64,000 nucleotides of DNA from Varroa destructor (lineage: Eukaryota; Arthropoda; Arachnida; Mesostigmata; Varroidae): the NCBI RefSeq assembly GCF_002443255.2, contig NW_019211456.1, positions 11,740,229-11,804,228 of the forward strand, given 5' to 3'. The position numbers and the translations under genes were made by a program. Below are positions 11,498 to 24,512 of the stretch, in pieces (the stretch's first letter is position 1; each line of letters opens with the position of its first letter). The notes under the pieces were generated by a model that was not told the origin of the DNA, did not search any database, and worked only from the letters and a program-made list of their open reading frames with translations.

Positions 11498-12210
11498 ATC
11501 GAATAGGCTATCGACGCGTCTCATATCATCGGAAGTTACAGCTAGTGTTTTTTCCACTACCTGATGTTTTATTATGATGCTAGTTTTGACTTACTGGTTA
11601 AGTCCAGTAAGTACCAGTATGTTTTCGAATCGATCATTTTTCGTAATAGCTTAACTGATCAGATCATTGCGACTAGGTATCTTGCAACGTACGTTAGTGT
11701 CTTAATGTGCCGGACACTGAGTTTCTGAGAATTGTGCTTATTGGGGTCACACGCTGCGAAATAGCTTTACAGTCACCATGTTTCACTTACATTTAATATG
11801 TTACGACAATTATAATATAATAATATTTTTGTTCCTCTCGATTTGCATGTTTTTAGCTCTGTCTCACCTAGCCATCCCAATACGCTGTTAAAAAGTTCGG
11901 GTAAACAAACACATACTGCCGTTTGTTTCTCTGCTACATATGTAACCTAATTATTTTGAGGAGTTCTATCTGAACCCTCCAGCCATACTGAGAAATAAGC
12001 ACATGAAAACGTTTGATGGCCCAGCTGAATCACTATCCCAGTATGGCTATCATTAGCTCATTGCACGTTTTAGTTAGTGCTTAGCATTTTGGCTGCTGAG
12101 ATGCGGACGAAGGGTTGTGTACTCCACCTTTGCGGAACCTTACGCCTGAGACACGCCACAGAAGCTTAGCGTAATTATTATGTATAATGTACAATATAAA
12201 ATAATATAGC

Positions 12211-12248
12211 GCATTATGTATAACTGTCTGGCCAGTTGTACATAATGC
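12211..12248. repeat. Near-perfect hairpin, 16-bp arms with one mismatch
   Basis: GCATTATGTATAACTG (12211-12226) pairs with CAGTTGTACATAATGC (12233-12248). The single difference is compatible with a wobble pair in RNA. The loop is TCTGGC. Confidence 0.85.
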
Positions 12249-12290
12249 ATGCGATCCTAATGAGAGGTTTTTAGAAACGCCGCTCTCCAT

Positions 12291-12590
12291 CTATCTGCCA
12301 GCTATGGTTGCTTCCTGCGGACAATCCGACAGTAGCAGCCGCCCACTAGGCATGCTTTGTTTAAAAAGGTATGGGAATAGGCCTCCAAGCGTATTGCCTA
12401 CCACTGCCGTCACCGCCTGTCCTACCAGAATGTAAGCACGGGCAAAATACATATTCGTTCTTCCCCAGATTCCGATACAGACATGGTCTGCTTTTTTTGA
12501 CAAAACTGTGCCAGTAACCCGGTTACTAGGGGGACGAGAGACCTTTTTTTTTTGACCTTCTTCCAGAATCGACCGTAGGTTCATGACCAT
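12291..12590 (-). CDS. Weak open frame, 99 codons, hydrophobic centre
   Basis: The frame starts at a real ATG (12590) and runs to a TAG. Its centre, FARAYILVGQAVTAVVGNTL, is Gly/Ala/Val-rich and could form a membrane segment; it loosely resembles a major-facilitator helix. A second minus-strand frame lies upstream (12806-13024) in a different reading frame, containing DINHCGVGPPYGASEAGQTF. If both derive from one transporter gene, it is broken. The length is within chance expectation, so this is recorded as a weak candidate only. Confidence 0.15.
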   Translation of the reverse strand: MVMNLRSILEEGQKKKVSRPPSNRVTGTVLSKKADHVCIGIWGRTNMYFARAYILVGQAVTAVVGNTLGGLFPYLFKQSMPSGRLLLSDCPQEATIAGR

Positions 12591-14281
12591 TTGACATAAG
12601 AAATGATAGAGTTACATGAAGACGTGCTAGCCCTCCGTCGATGCCTGTCAGCCTTCGGTGCTTGACTCTAGCTTTTACTTGGTTCCGTTAAAGCTGTTAA
12701 AATGTGGATCGGTTCTAAGGCAACGCAACCTCGCATCCGTTGTGTGCTAGAGCAACATTGAACGATCGTTAGCGTATTGCTGCTGGACGTATACTTTGAG
12801 ATTTATCAATTGTCAACATGACCATTGTTACCAACAGTATGAGCGCAACGAAAGCCTTCCCTTTTTCCGGAATAGAGGCGAAGCCCTTCCGCTGCGTTGT
12901 GTAATTGTCCGATGACGTCTAATTTTGCGAAAGTTTGCCCGGCTTCCGATGCCCCATACGGTGGACCCACTCCGCAGTGGTTAATGTCCGTAAAAACGAA
13001 CAGTCCTCTGATCGGCTTATTCGGTCACGTACCTCGTGTGCTGCAATACGAAAATCTCAAGGAGCACTTAAACGCTACGCAAGTTTTTCCTGACTAGCAC
13101 ACGTGTACGTTGCGCATGACCTGGTGCAAGGGCAAGTTGTAAAGAAAGATAAGGTTACGGAAGCCTGACGCGTGATAACGAACACTTACGGGTAGGACAT
13201 ACATAGCCAGGTGACTGAATATTACTGTTGTCAAGTTGATATTTTGGTGTATATGATTCAGTGTAGTATCAACAAGTATTCTGTGCAGGTGGTACTTAAC
13301 GTTAGAAAGAAAGAGTTCCGAGTATTAGAGAGTGTTATACCACGATGCGTAGAAGAATTGATGGCCTTTATAATGTTTTTATCAACATTAGGTTGCATTT
13401 TATTATTTCTAAAAGTTGTGTATTGTGTATGTGTGAATAAAGAAAGTTATTTTTATACATTATTGACCATTAAGCACTGCTCAAAAAATACAGAACGTTC
13501 AACCAAGTGAAACTTATCTTACAGCCCAACATTATCGAAAGTATTAGGCCCGACCCTAAAAGTAGCCGTGTGCGTCAATCACCTTATCCAATTAGATTGA
13601 CAGTTAATTGGGCAGATATTATTGCTCGTTGCCCGAAAGACTGGTTTCATCGCATACATATATGCATCACCATATACGTTACCAAATCTCAGGTTGAAAC
13701 CACAGATTGCATAATGGACGACTTCATCAGCTGTATTAAATCGCTTTAACAAAATATATGATCGGAAACGTTCCACTCTGACTAACCGGAATCACTGATC
13801 TGCCCCAGCGAAGGCTGGGTCGGAACGACGCCCGGTGAACTGTTTCCAGCAATACCGAATCATTGCGACTCCGCGGTAGCATTGTAGTAATAACAGTTGT
13901 ATCCACCCCAGCAGTTCACTACTGTTATTCAGCCCTAGCTACACGTTTAACGTAAACACATCAGAACACACAACAGCAACACAAAATATATTTTTTTGTT
14001 AATCATTTCACAATGGGTGAGCAAAATGAATACAGACGTTGTTTCTATCCCTCACCGTCGGTCTTGTATAGCGCGTGCCGTGCCGTGCCGTGCCCTTCAC
14101 TCCCCGTCAAAGAAAAAAACGTCATCAAGCAAGTATCCTTGTGTCGTCTGTCGTGCCTTTCTGATGCTTCATAGAATTGCGGAGGCGCGAAATACATCTT
14201 ACGCTAACAATAACTATAAAAATTATCATGCTTGAATTACAGTCGAATAATTCTGATGACTTTCATTTTTTATTCACCGTG

Positions 14282-14283
14282 CA

Positions 14284-14318
<35 letters not shown>

Positions 14319-14325
14319 GTATGTA
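14282..14325. repeat. (CATA)n microsatellite
   Basis: About eight CATA units pass into TATATGTATGTA, so the 3' end is partly complementary to the repeat and could fold back. Confidence 0.95.
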
Positions 14326-15837
14326 ACACACAGTTGGTTGGAGCATTGAACTTCGGTGAGCACTGGCAAAATTTTTTCATACATGACAGTCTTAGGATAT
14401 TCGCGGCCTTCTAGCGGAATTATCAAATATGGACTGCGATGGACCGATACATCAATACAGTATACTCAACAATATTAAAAATATAACTCGAGCCACGTGA
14501 AGCGAAGAGACTTCTTATAATGAAAAGGTCAGTTTTGGGCAAAACATTGGTGATTTAACTCCTGTAGACTACTGAAGCTCCTTGAAAAGCCATTGTAAAA
14601 AGAAAATATATTTTATATTGGATATAGTTATTTATGATCAGTTGTTTATTCGCGTAATCGTTTAGTCTATTTCTATAATTACTAGTTTAGCTTCTCCTAA
14701 ACGCCTAAGGACGACTAAAATACCGCTTAGTTTCCTGCAGGTGGTAACGTTTTTAGACACGTTTCTCCTACAAAGTACCTGAGCGTAACCGAAAAACTAT
14801 CGTTGAAAAAATTTTATTTGAACCCATGAAAAATTACGTATCTTATTCAGGCACTTGATGACATTTTTGTGGAGTCCGAACTAAATTGGATTGCAAGGCA
14901 GACATATGTTTTCGTTTAGTGTCCTTAACTGTATAGCGTATACAAGGATTCTGTCTACAAGGCCTTTACCTGTTGTCAAATGATCTTGTCCTGCCCGATC
15001 GGTATCAACCATATCCTATTATATAAATGAATATCAAATTTTTAAAGAGATATTATGTGAGATTTTGCGAAATAGGTCAGCTTCAAAAGTTTAAGGTAGA
15101 AAATATAGTAATTTACCTTTTCCAGCAAATTTCTTGGTTAGGCTCAGTTTATCGTATTTACGCTACTTGTGATCGAATTTGATACATACCAATCTATCCT
15201 ATGTAATTGAGTTACGTTTCAGTAGTGAGCGCCGATTTTGAATACTGATGGGCATAACACCGAGATTTTTTTCTAAACAGTTACTTCAGTTGAAGTGGAT
15301 GTCCTTTTCCGTTTACTAAAATACGACAACTCGATTGATGTACGCCAACTGTTGCTACAACAAGCGCAAGTGTTAAATTGATCTTTCTAAAGACGGGATT
15401 AGTGTTCCAAATTCAGCTTCCAAATCGAACCTATTTCGCAAACGGTAATTTACGACTTGTGAAGAGGTCGATATTAATCTGTTTTGTATAGGATAAGTCT
15501 CGTACCGATCTGGCAGAGCACGGTCATAGGTCCCTGGTATATTACTCTAGAACATCAAGTGCGGTGAGGTTTTCAAGAGTTCCGTTTTGCGGAAGCATGC
15601 ACTTTTTCGCTGATGCTGGGCATTTCCAAGGCCGAAACGAATACGTAATACTTTTAAGGAAAGGGGAGATATGCCAGCGATTTAAATTTACTAGAGTTGG
15701 TTCATCTGGATCTTAGAGTCAATGTAGTGCCCTTGAATCATAACAGCGTTCACTATCAGTCGTATATACATTTTCGATATAATCATAGACAATGTTTTAG
15801 AAATAAATTAGTCTCTAATCGCAAATGTACTATGTAA

Positions 15838-15840
<3 letters not shown>

Positions 15841-15878
<38 letters not shown>
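15841..15878. repeat. (TA)19 microsatellite
   Basis: A pure 38-base TA tract, the longest dinucleotide run in the window and probably length-polymorphic. Confidence 0.97.
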
Positions 15879-15880
<2 letters not shown>

Positions 15881-18610
15881 CATAACGAAAGTAAAAAAGA
15901 TTTCACTGTGCCACCTCAGTCGACCATTACGACCGCATCCACTTGTATGTAGGATATAGCCGCGTATAACCTATTTCTAATCATTTTAAGCCGTTCAGAC
16001 GATTTCTGAATTACTTACAAATATAGTAGGTAGTATTTATTTGGACAGCGGTATGAAAACAAGGTAAATGCCAAAGAAACTATTATCATACGTAATAACA
16101 TAGCATTCAAGTTGGATCACATCATTTGATTACAGTTTCTATGCCCTCTGAATTGTTGGATAGGTTAGTTGAACAGAATCTCTTTCATACGAATTCGTAG
16201 ATTGTTCTGTAGGGTGCTAGGGTCGACTCGATTATATGTGAGATGACGGTTCTGTGGGTGTGCTGATAATATACACTACAGGTAATGCACAAATAAATGG
16301 TTTAGAACTAGCGTTTACCTCCTAGTAACGTACAACTACTCTTAGGACGTCTAACTTGGATCGGTTCGGTAACTGTAGCCACTTCGAACGGCGTTCATTC
16401 ATACGCAGCTTTATGTACGACGAACAGAAACTCGCTACTACGTAACATAATGCTAACAATACCTTATATCGGCTTAATGGGACCGTTAATGTTAGCAAGA
16501 CTCAGCTGGTTCCGATCTAGGTGTTGTAGGAAGACTCATGAGCATCGTCATAATTTCTGCAAAATGCCGAAACTATGATTAAGAAAGAACATGATGGGAA
16601 ACAAAAGCTGTATGCATGCGATTAGAACGGAACCCCAAATTATACCTTACGAATCCTTTGCATATACGACAACTTGTAGGGCATGGGATCAGTATAACAC
16701 GTTGATCTATCCATATGTGTATCACAGTGTATTGTACAGATCCGGCAGAACATCTTTTCATGATGAACGTCAAAGTCGGTCAGGATAAGTTGGCTCTACT
16801 TCCTGATCTATGGCATATGAAATTGTCAACGAAAAACAATTTGAGCCAATCTGAAACGGAATAGTAATAGATTTATGTTGAATTGACAACGGCAGTACCG
16901 CACTAAAAGCGGCTAGGTTTTATTATAAGTAGGAGCTCAATCGATCACATGAAGGGCTTACGATTTGAAAATCATCTGGTTCAGGCGTGGTACGTTTTTT
17001 CCACTTTTCGCCTTTATCAGATCAGCTTCTTCAACGAATCGATCACCGCTGTGGTAACAGATGTTTAAGCGTGGCAGGCACAGCCATAAGACAACACAAT
17101 ACATGTAGAAATTGAAGTGACGTTTTTTCATTACGTTAAATAATTGATCAAATCAATTCGAAGCCGCCATCGTGTCAACACGTTTCCCGAAGTGCCGCCA
17201 TATGCGATATAAAACAAAAATAAAGTAGCACCGTATGGATTTTTGGATGGCCATCTGCCGTTTTTCGTTGAAATCATAAGCGATCACCCAGCTTTTTTAG
17301 TTCGTTTAACGCTGTATAACTAGCACTAGCTATCGACAACGTATGCAGGCATCTTTATCTATATACTATAATCGTTGTATAGAAAACAGTTATTTACTGG
17401 TGGTAAATAACGGTCTAACGACGTACTTGAACGGCCGTACAATGCCCTACGTCTGTCGCGTTATTGGACAAGCGAAGCCAGGAATTGTGAAAATGGCGAC
17501 AGTTGAAATATGGTCGGGCATAATTGGTAAAGTTAAAAGTGGCTGTCTGAACTTCCATCATCCAGACAATTTATGAAATAAACGAAGTCATCAAGCTATT
17601 GTATTTGAACAAGCAGTAAATAAAGCTTCTTCTCGAAATATTTGACCAACGCGTATTTGATGGCTTTCACTTTTCGACGGCTCGTTTGTTGATGATCAAG
17701 AATTGTATCTAGGACGTTAGAAGAAATCCCTTGCTTTACGTTATCGTATTGCTTGAATGGCATCATTTTACCTTGTATTTGATCTCCTACGACGGGTGCG
17801 TGGGACGGCAGCAAGCGGTACTTTCGATACCCTTCTCGACAATCGTTCCCACATGTCTTTCTATTGAGTTCTGCTATAATGAAATGTGGACTTGTAATTA
17901 TTGAAAATCATACTATTATATGCCTAGCTTCATACGAAGCTTCTCTGTTTTCTCAATATTCACATACGCTATTACTGTTAGTGTTAAAAGGATACAGGTT
18001 GACAACGCTAAATTTCGGGTGCGTGAAAGGTGGCCAGCTAGCCGATTTCTTTTGTGAATTGTTCCGCTCCACTTAGTTAAAATTGTCGTGGGCGTGCGGG
18101 GGGGGCAAACTGTCATGAGAAATGGTGCAAACACCTTCGGCACTATCATCATCTTGCAGCCCGTGCGTTATGAATAACGATACGCGATCGAACGAAGTCG
18201 AAATAACCGAGAAAAGGAACTAATTATGGGCGATAAAGTAAGGCAGATGTATTCTAATCAGTATCACGATCGCTACTCATGACCTTCATACAACAGAGCA
18301 AAACAATGCTGCCACGAACAGTGTAGTACCGGAAGAAATCGGTTTCTTTTGGTAGGTAAGGCCAGATTAGCTTTGCTTAGAGGAGACACTTTTTGGGGAC
18401 GATTTCGATAGAGTTAGTTCATGGGTACTTTTTGTTCCTGTTGATGGGGCTGGGCCTCGCTGTTATGTTGGGTATTTGTTTGCTTGTCAACAGAGCAGCA
18501 GAGATAGCAACTACACTACCGCGTCCACTGATCTCTGCCAAAAAAAAATCATAGAACGTTGGCATTTCATGTGGACGAAGGTCAAAGCTTTTCGTACCTT
18601 ATAAATGCCT

Positions 18611-18630
18611 GTTGTCGCTTTAGCGACAAC
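18611..18630. repeat. Perfect short hairpin, 9-bp arms
   Basis: GTTGTCGCT and AGCGACAAC are separated by two bases. It is compact, with no associated gene seen. Confidence 0.8.
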
Positions 18631-21459
18631 CAGTGATAATCAATGAAGCATGGATGCGTGTCGGCTCTGTGATCGTGCCATTCAACCTTTGTGACAAATA
18701 CGAAAAGGATATGATAAAAATAGCTATAACTCTCTAGAACCATTCACACGTACACATATATTTGACAGATGCTGGACTGTATGTGCGCGTCATTTCCTCT
18801 GAGCAAGCTGTCAAGAGAGAAAGAATCTAAGAACAAGACAATACTACATAACAACACATTGTATCTAGCTTTAGTATACGGCTAGTCGTCTATTATCTAT
18901 GCAAAAAAAGGGACGCCAGGGATACGCTTACGTTATTAGCCGGCGGCTAGCCTAGTTAGCTTTCAAAGGGTACTACGTAAGATTTTTCGTAGTAGTTCTC
19001 TTTCTGTTGTATGAACAGTAAGACGAAGCAGTACAGACAACATGACCTGTTTAGGTGTGTTTCTACATGTTTGCCTATCAGATACTATGTGCTACTTGTG
19101 TATATATGCTAGTACATGTCTGTTAGATGGCAACAGCTGATCCGTAACTTTTCGTTTCGATTATCACCTGCGAAAAGCCTAAACAATATCCGCTGGTATC
19201 CATAATAAACGATTTGACAGTAGTATGGATTAATGGCTTCCAGTTACTAGCGGCGTGCAGAATGCCGAAAAAGCAGTAAAATCCAAATGAAAATTATATT
19301 CATGTCTGATTGATTGCTCGTTACACATTGCCGATCCGTTTGGGGCAACACGTCAAGTACGTATACGACCTACAAGCCGATGAAATAGATTAAAATACTA
19401 TTTAGATTCAAAATACCCTGGTACATAATGTACCCATTCGAGTTCTATGTTCGCTATTGCCGTTAAGCATTTGCTTTAGATGGTTGTCTCTCAATTGGCC
19501 ATCAGGTGCTATAAGTTAATAGGTAATCAAAGTAGTAATAATTTTACTATTAATAGCTTTTTTCGATAGCTAGATAGACAAACACAACTTAGTTGGGAGT
19601 AAAATATAGAAGGTGTAATTATTTCTCAATATGGATTTTATAAACCGCTATTCGGAACATATGGTATTTTCAAATATTGTTTTTGTCTCATCTATCCATT
19701 GGCGTCACGTTGGTGCGGAAAGAAGTAGAGTAGTATCTAATGGTTTGAAACGAGCAGACCTCATTGTATTGGATTCACCCGGTTCAGAAAGTACGCGTGT
19801 ATGATTCAATGTCTTCTATTTCTCGACGAAAAATTTACATCAGCTATGGGATTTAGCGGCACCTCATCGACGTCAAACAGCGGCGGTCGGTCTATACACG
19901 TCCAAGATAGTAATGACAGGCGTCTCGGAACTTCACGTCCTGCAGTGCTCGAGATCTGTGTAGAATATAGCCAGCATAAAGACGTTCAGGTTGTCACGGT
20001 TCCGTTTCAAATCAACCTATATGCGCAAACGGCAAGATGTGATCTAACTGTTCTTCACCTATATGTTATAAGAAGTGTCGCAAACGTCTGAGCGAACTCT
20101 GGTATTCTTTTTTTAGGTAGATGGATTACAGGGCAAGCCGCCCCAACCCATCGAGATATATACACATAGCTGAACCTGGTATGGGCAATAAGTCAGAAAG
20201 TCAGCGTACTTCATTGATAACGATGATTTTGTCGATTAATAAAAATGAGGGAAATCACCAAGAAATTTGGACATTATTACGAAAGAACTCAACTAGGTCC
20301 CCTAATAGTTCACCTTGGTGGATGGTCTCACCCTCTTGGTAGGCATTGTTCATACTCGTGTGTGCTACAATATACAAACCTGACGCTGTTTAATTTGGAT
20401 TCTTAAAAATACTACCCATTTGATGATTACCTCGTCACTACTGAATATTGGCGAAGACACATTTGTCGTTGCTGAAACGATTTCCTGTTGTGACTTCATT
20501 GTGTATCATCATAGAATCATTGTCTACTCAATCTCAGGTGCTAAACTGGGGTGTCTACTTCTAGATGCCATTGGCATGCTATGGTAAGTTAGTAAGTTTT
20601 TCATTTTGGGTGAACCTTATTTTCATTTCCATATTCAAGTTACCTATTTTGATTATTTGAGCAGCGTCCGCAAGCTTTCGGTCGCAATGTGAAGATTCGT
20701 TCATTTACAACGTTGCAGAACACGAGTCGCCGGCCTCGAAAAGTAAAGCTCTTAATAGTTCTGTTAAACGCCGATAGATCCCGAATCAATTTTTCAACGT
20801 GTGCCGTCGCGGTAATTACGCTAATTGCCTACATAGTTAATTTGGTAGCAGCTATTGTTGCATGCGGTCAACATGATCATGATTTAACCACTCGATCAAG
20901 CATTTAATGGACAGCATAGATGACCAACGTGCCGGAAAAATCTTTTGGTTCGTTAACGAAATCTCACTCGAAGATCGTGGTCCTCATCAGGTCCATTGGA
21001 TGCCTTTGGAAATTACCGATCGGTCCACTATATGATTTCCATGATGGTTTTTTTTTAATTAACCATAGCTGTATACATTAATATGTGCTCCGGACTGAAC
21101 CTTGGCACGATCCGTATGCTCGAATAACACGGACCGCTATTTATTTGCGTCTGCCGACGGCTCTTGCCGACGACGATGCTATATAGCATGTTAGCTCCAT
21201 GCCACGTGAGAACGAATGGTAAGCTAGCGACTACACTACACTATACTTTTCGCAATTTAACCGTAATGGACATCGTGTCAACGTAGCAGACGACATTGTA
21301 CTCCACATAGCACCATCACACCGTCATGCTGTCATTGTGCTAAATTATCATTTCTCTCGCATGTCAAGTAGACGAAAGGATCACGAGCTGAGACAGAACT
21401 ACGACTAGAACACAGATCATTTTCGCGTGCCCGCTGTAATAGAAGTTCTTTTCTTAGTC

Positions 21460-21495
21460 CATCGATGTTTACCGTGCCTGTGGCACCCATCGATG
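21460..21495. repeat. Imperfect nested hairpin
   Basis: The self-complementary octamer CATCGATG stands at both ends (21460-21467 and 21488-21495), with an inner GTGCC-TGT-GGCAC hairpin between. The spacing on the two sides is unequal. Confidence 0.7.
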
Positions 21496-21860
21496 TTCTT
21501 TAGGCTACTGTCGACAGCTGAAGCCGGCGGCTGAACAGAGATCTTGTGTAATGACGTACTACCACACCACATATGTATATAATAGCACGATTATGATGGC
21601 AATGGAAATATTCATTCGAGTTATCTCCGTAAGCGGACAGCATATGTCGACGCGTAGAAATGGCAAAAATGAATCGTGCCACCACCTCGTTTGCTTGAGT
21701 ATTATCAAAAGCTGTCTAGCTTTTTGAAATTTACGACAGTTTTTAATGCCTTAACGACGCATGTCACGCATATGTTTACGGTGGATATGGACTGTTTAGA
21801 CGCCGAATTCAGGATTGACCTATCGATCACAAACACTTACGAGAAATAACTAGTCAAGGC

Positions 21861-22060
21861 ATGATTAGCGAGTATCGGGAAATCTCGTACCCTGTTATGG
21901 AGATGCAAGACCAACTGTTCGGACCAACGCAGGACCAACAAGGGTTCGGTCCTTATCACTCGTGCGTCTCGTTTCAGCGCCGTCCGAAGTGCAAAACGAG
22001 CCCGCTAATACACACCGTCCATTATTCCTCAAAGACTGTTCGTGTCAATTACAAACACTC
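21861..22060 (+). CDS. Candidate exon: ATG frame running into a GTAAGT donor
   Basis: An ATG frame of 66 codons (MISEYREISYPVMEMQDQLF at its start) stays open right up to a consensus donor, CTC|GTAAGTACG at 22061. The apparent stop is the TAA inside that donor, as happens when a true exon is read into its intron. The peptide is Gln/Tyr-rich and unrecognised. The predicted intron would be phase 2; the next good open frame (22184) does not fit this phase through the nearest AG, so no two-exon model closes here. Confidence 0.28.
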
Positions 22061-22183
22061 GTAAGTACGACTAATATTACATTAATTAATGTGAAATGTG
22101 GCGGTTACGCAATTGCGCCATACCAAGACGATACACACACCGATTACGTGGTTCGTCACACTGTTTTGCTACGGTGATTAGAG

Positions 22184-22459
22184 ATGGCAAACGTAGCCCC
22201 GCAGAAAAGTTCTCTTCTTGAATTGAAGAAATTGAAAAAATGCAGAGTGATTGGTTATCAGGGGGACGAAGATGTCGATTTAGTTTGTTTTGCAGATACA
22301 TTACTGGTTCTTGTTTGGGATGGAATACACAAAATTAAACTGAATTGTAATAAGGGATTTCGAAATCTCTGTACGTGTGCTCATATAAACCCATACACAC
22401 GAGGAGATTTATTTATGCCTAGCCGAAGTCAGCGAGAAATGGCACGTGAGCTTATTTGA
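22184..22459 (+). CDS. Unrecognised 91-residue open frame
   Basis: The frame starts ATGG directly after 'gattagag' and ends TGA. The N-terminal half has a Lys/Leu-rich helix (SLLELKKLKKCRVIGYQG) and an acidic turn (GDEDVD), followed by a hydrophobic strand (LVLVWDGIHKIKL) and a Cys-containing segment. Codon composition is unremarkable and looks coding-like. I recognise no family. It could be a small gene, a terminal exon or chance; the length alone is not significant. Confidence 0.25.
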   Translation: MANVAPQKSSLLELKKLKKCRVIGYQGDEDVDLVCFADTLLVLVWDGIHKIKLNCNKGFRNLCTCAHINPYTRGDLFMPSRSQREMARELI

Positions 22460-23954
22460 CTCGAAGTAAGAGACTCGGTGTTCCAGCACAGGGTGAGCAT
22501 AGTTTTTAACATTACGCAAAACCGTAACAGGTATTTTGTCTCAATGTTTATATTGCAATATATGTTGTAGGAGATATTTCTCATAGCTATATATTTTATT
22601 TTTTAACTCAACACCTACTCAACCGTAGTAGTACAACCTACTGTAACTACTCATCTAAAAGGAAGCCAGGCTTGATTAACGCTCAAGCTAAATAACAACC
22701 TCCTTTAACACCAGAAAGCACTCAAAACAGATTTGTTACATTACATTGTGCCTAAATAAAACGACAGTGGTGTTCCGTTCTTTACTAACCTAAAATACTT
22801 AGTAGAAGGCGAAATATCTGTCTCTGACGGCATATAATTTTTGTTCGTGATTATTAAATTCTCTAAAGCCGATTGTAACAACATAAGCTAACGTTAAATT
22901 TAGCATGTTCTTCTTCAAAGACTTCTTTCAAAAGAGGCTAACTTAAAAAATTTAATAGGGTATCAACACGTAGTAGATACTCCTTGAGGATGATTAGACT
23001 ACAGTTGCTCAAATAAGCGAAAAATAGAATAATTTTCCAAAAGTTTAACCAGTAAAGCCAGATCTACTTGGCAACCAACCTTACAGGTACAAAGAGTCTC
23101 GTTTTTGTCTGACTCATCGAAGCGCTAGACCATGCGGCCGCACATGTTTGGAAACCTACTATAAAAACCAGTTCCGAATTATTATAGTACTAGATAGCCC
23201 TTCTGTTCAGCGAGGTCTAAATTATAACTCGGAATAAAAAGTTTGGTAGATTATGTAGACCAGCCCAGTCAAACAGTGAGGCTAGCTATTTTGTATCTTC
23301 AGTTAGCTTACGGACTAAATAACAAAATATAAAGCTCTACCGACATCAGTACCTAAGGCTTAAACGCTCCCTTCCTTCCACTTATCGTCTCACAAGATGC
23401 TATAAAGTCAAGCGCTGTTCTCCCTGAAGTGCATCTTTGTTTTGCTCAGAACCTTTTTGAAGGCCGATACGGGCTGGGGTAGTTTCCATGTATGCGATTT
23501 AGACAGGTTTCCTATTGGAAGCTGTCGGAAGGTAGCGTGGCGTTGTCTGTTTTCTTCACGACCAAAGGCATCAACGCAACAAACTCAATCTTCATTCTGT
23601 CTTTCTATTGCGGTATTCTATCTTGCTTAAGCTTAAAATGTACGAATTGTCATAAATCATCGAACGTAACAAGTTGCTGATTCTCGTAGCTAGATATCCG
23701 CGAACGGCATTTAGGCGCGCACCGCATGAAACCCCGCAGATGTAGCGTCTGTGCTGATACCATGGCCATGGTTTGTCTTCATAAGACTTCACCGCATTAA
23801 TCAGTATATCTAGTTCCCTCTCCCGTTTCCTGATGTTTCCTCTTTGTCCCGCGTTTTTCTCCTCTCTCAATTTTTCGACCATCAACACACACGAAGCACG
23901 CATGCATGAGCTGGTTTACATACCCATTTGGGTAAGGCGGCATTGGTGAGGGGG
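22460..23954. other. Non-coding stretch, nothing recognised
   Basis: AT-rich at first, then GC rises towards the island at 23.9 kb. Open frames of about 62-103 codons near 23.5-23.9 kb overlap one another on both strands and show no domain. Confidence 0.5.
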
Positions 23955-24512
23955 TCAGTATGGCTCACGTTCAAGTGGAACACGGGTTGTCTCAGCCTCA
24001 GAAAGAAACGTTGAAGTCCTTCTTGGTCTTGCTGGAGAAGGTGCGGGGGAAAGAGATTTTGCCGAGTGGTGACACAAATCGAACGTCAAACGGGGTGGTC
24101 TTATGAAGCGCTGGAAGAAAAAGAACTCTGCCGCCGTTGACACCCCTGCTTCTAATGGTGGTTGTGGTATAGTACCGCTGCAGCCGCGCATAACGGGGGT
24201 GGGCTTGCCGTTGTCTTCTATCTGCTGCATCTTAGTGACGCTGAACAAGATTTCGCCGTCGTACTCCGTTGGGTTTATTGCTTTACTGCACGCAAGTTGC
24301 ATGGTCATGTGTGTGGTCGACACGACAGCTATAGCTGCTGTTGTCCCCTTTGACGTTATTGTTGCTGCTGATTGGTCGCGTTTGATTCTCTTCCCTCTCG
24401 TCTTCTTCTCGTTCTTCGCACCACTTTGACGTGACCGTGCGTCTATACTCATTTGCTCACCGGTCGGACTCGGTCTGAATCTGTGCGTGAACTGTACGTC
24501 TTCTGCCCACCG
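23955..24512 (-). CDS. Candidate coding exon: 186-codon open minus-strand frame in a GC-rich island
   Basis: This is one of the two longest uninterrupted frames in the window. It follows tandem TGA codons at 24518-24513. An in-frame ATG lies at 24452; before it, RWAEDVQFTHRFRPSPTGEQ is also open. After the ATG the order is a basic tract (KNEKKTRGKRIKRDQ), an Ala/Thr-rich stretch, a mixed core (NPTEYDGEILFSVTKMQQIE), and a Pro/Ser/Arg-rich tail (SLSPAPSPARPRRTSTF). The basic-to-proline-rich make-up suits a disordered or nuclear protein, but I recognise no domain. Low local AT content also lengthens chance frames, and plus-strand frames of about 108 codons overlap it. Strand and reality are uncertain. 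Confidence 0.33.
   Translation of the reverse strand, partial: RWAEDVQFTHRFRPSPTGEQMSIDARSRQSGAKNEKKTRGKRIKRDQSAATITSKGTTAAIAVVSTTHMTMQLACSKAINPTEYDGEILFSVTKMQQIEDNGKPTPVMRGCSGTIPQPPLEAGVSTAAEFFFFQRFIRPPRLTFDLCHHSAKSLSPAPSPARPRRTSTFLSEAETTRVPLEREPY

Larger units (their letters stand above)
9289..21860. other. Long non-coding stretch with repeats and hairpins
   Basis: Apart from the listed repeats and the weak frame at 12.3-12.6 kb I see only short open frames of chance length. One splice-like spot is a strong acceptor at 20115-20116 (tattctttttttag) followed by an 18-codon open frame (VDGLQGKPPQPIEIYTHS), too little to call an exon. Confidence 0.5.

Noticed and set aside
12291..13024. Broken transporter (major-facilitator) pseudogene on the minus strand
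   Set aside because: The resemblance rests on a loose Gly/Ala/Val pattern in one frame and a vague one in another, with a frame change and stops between them; not enough to name a family.
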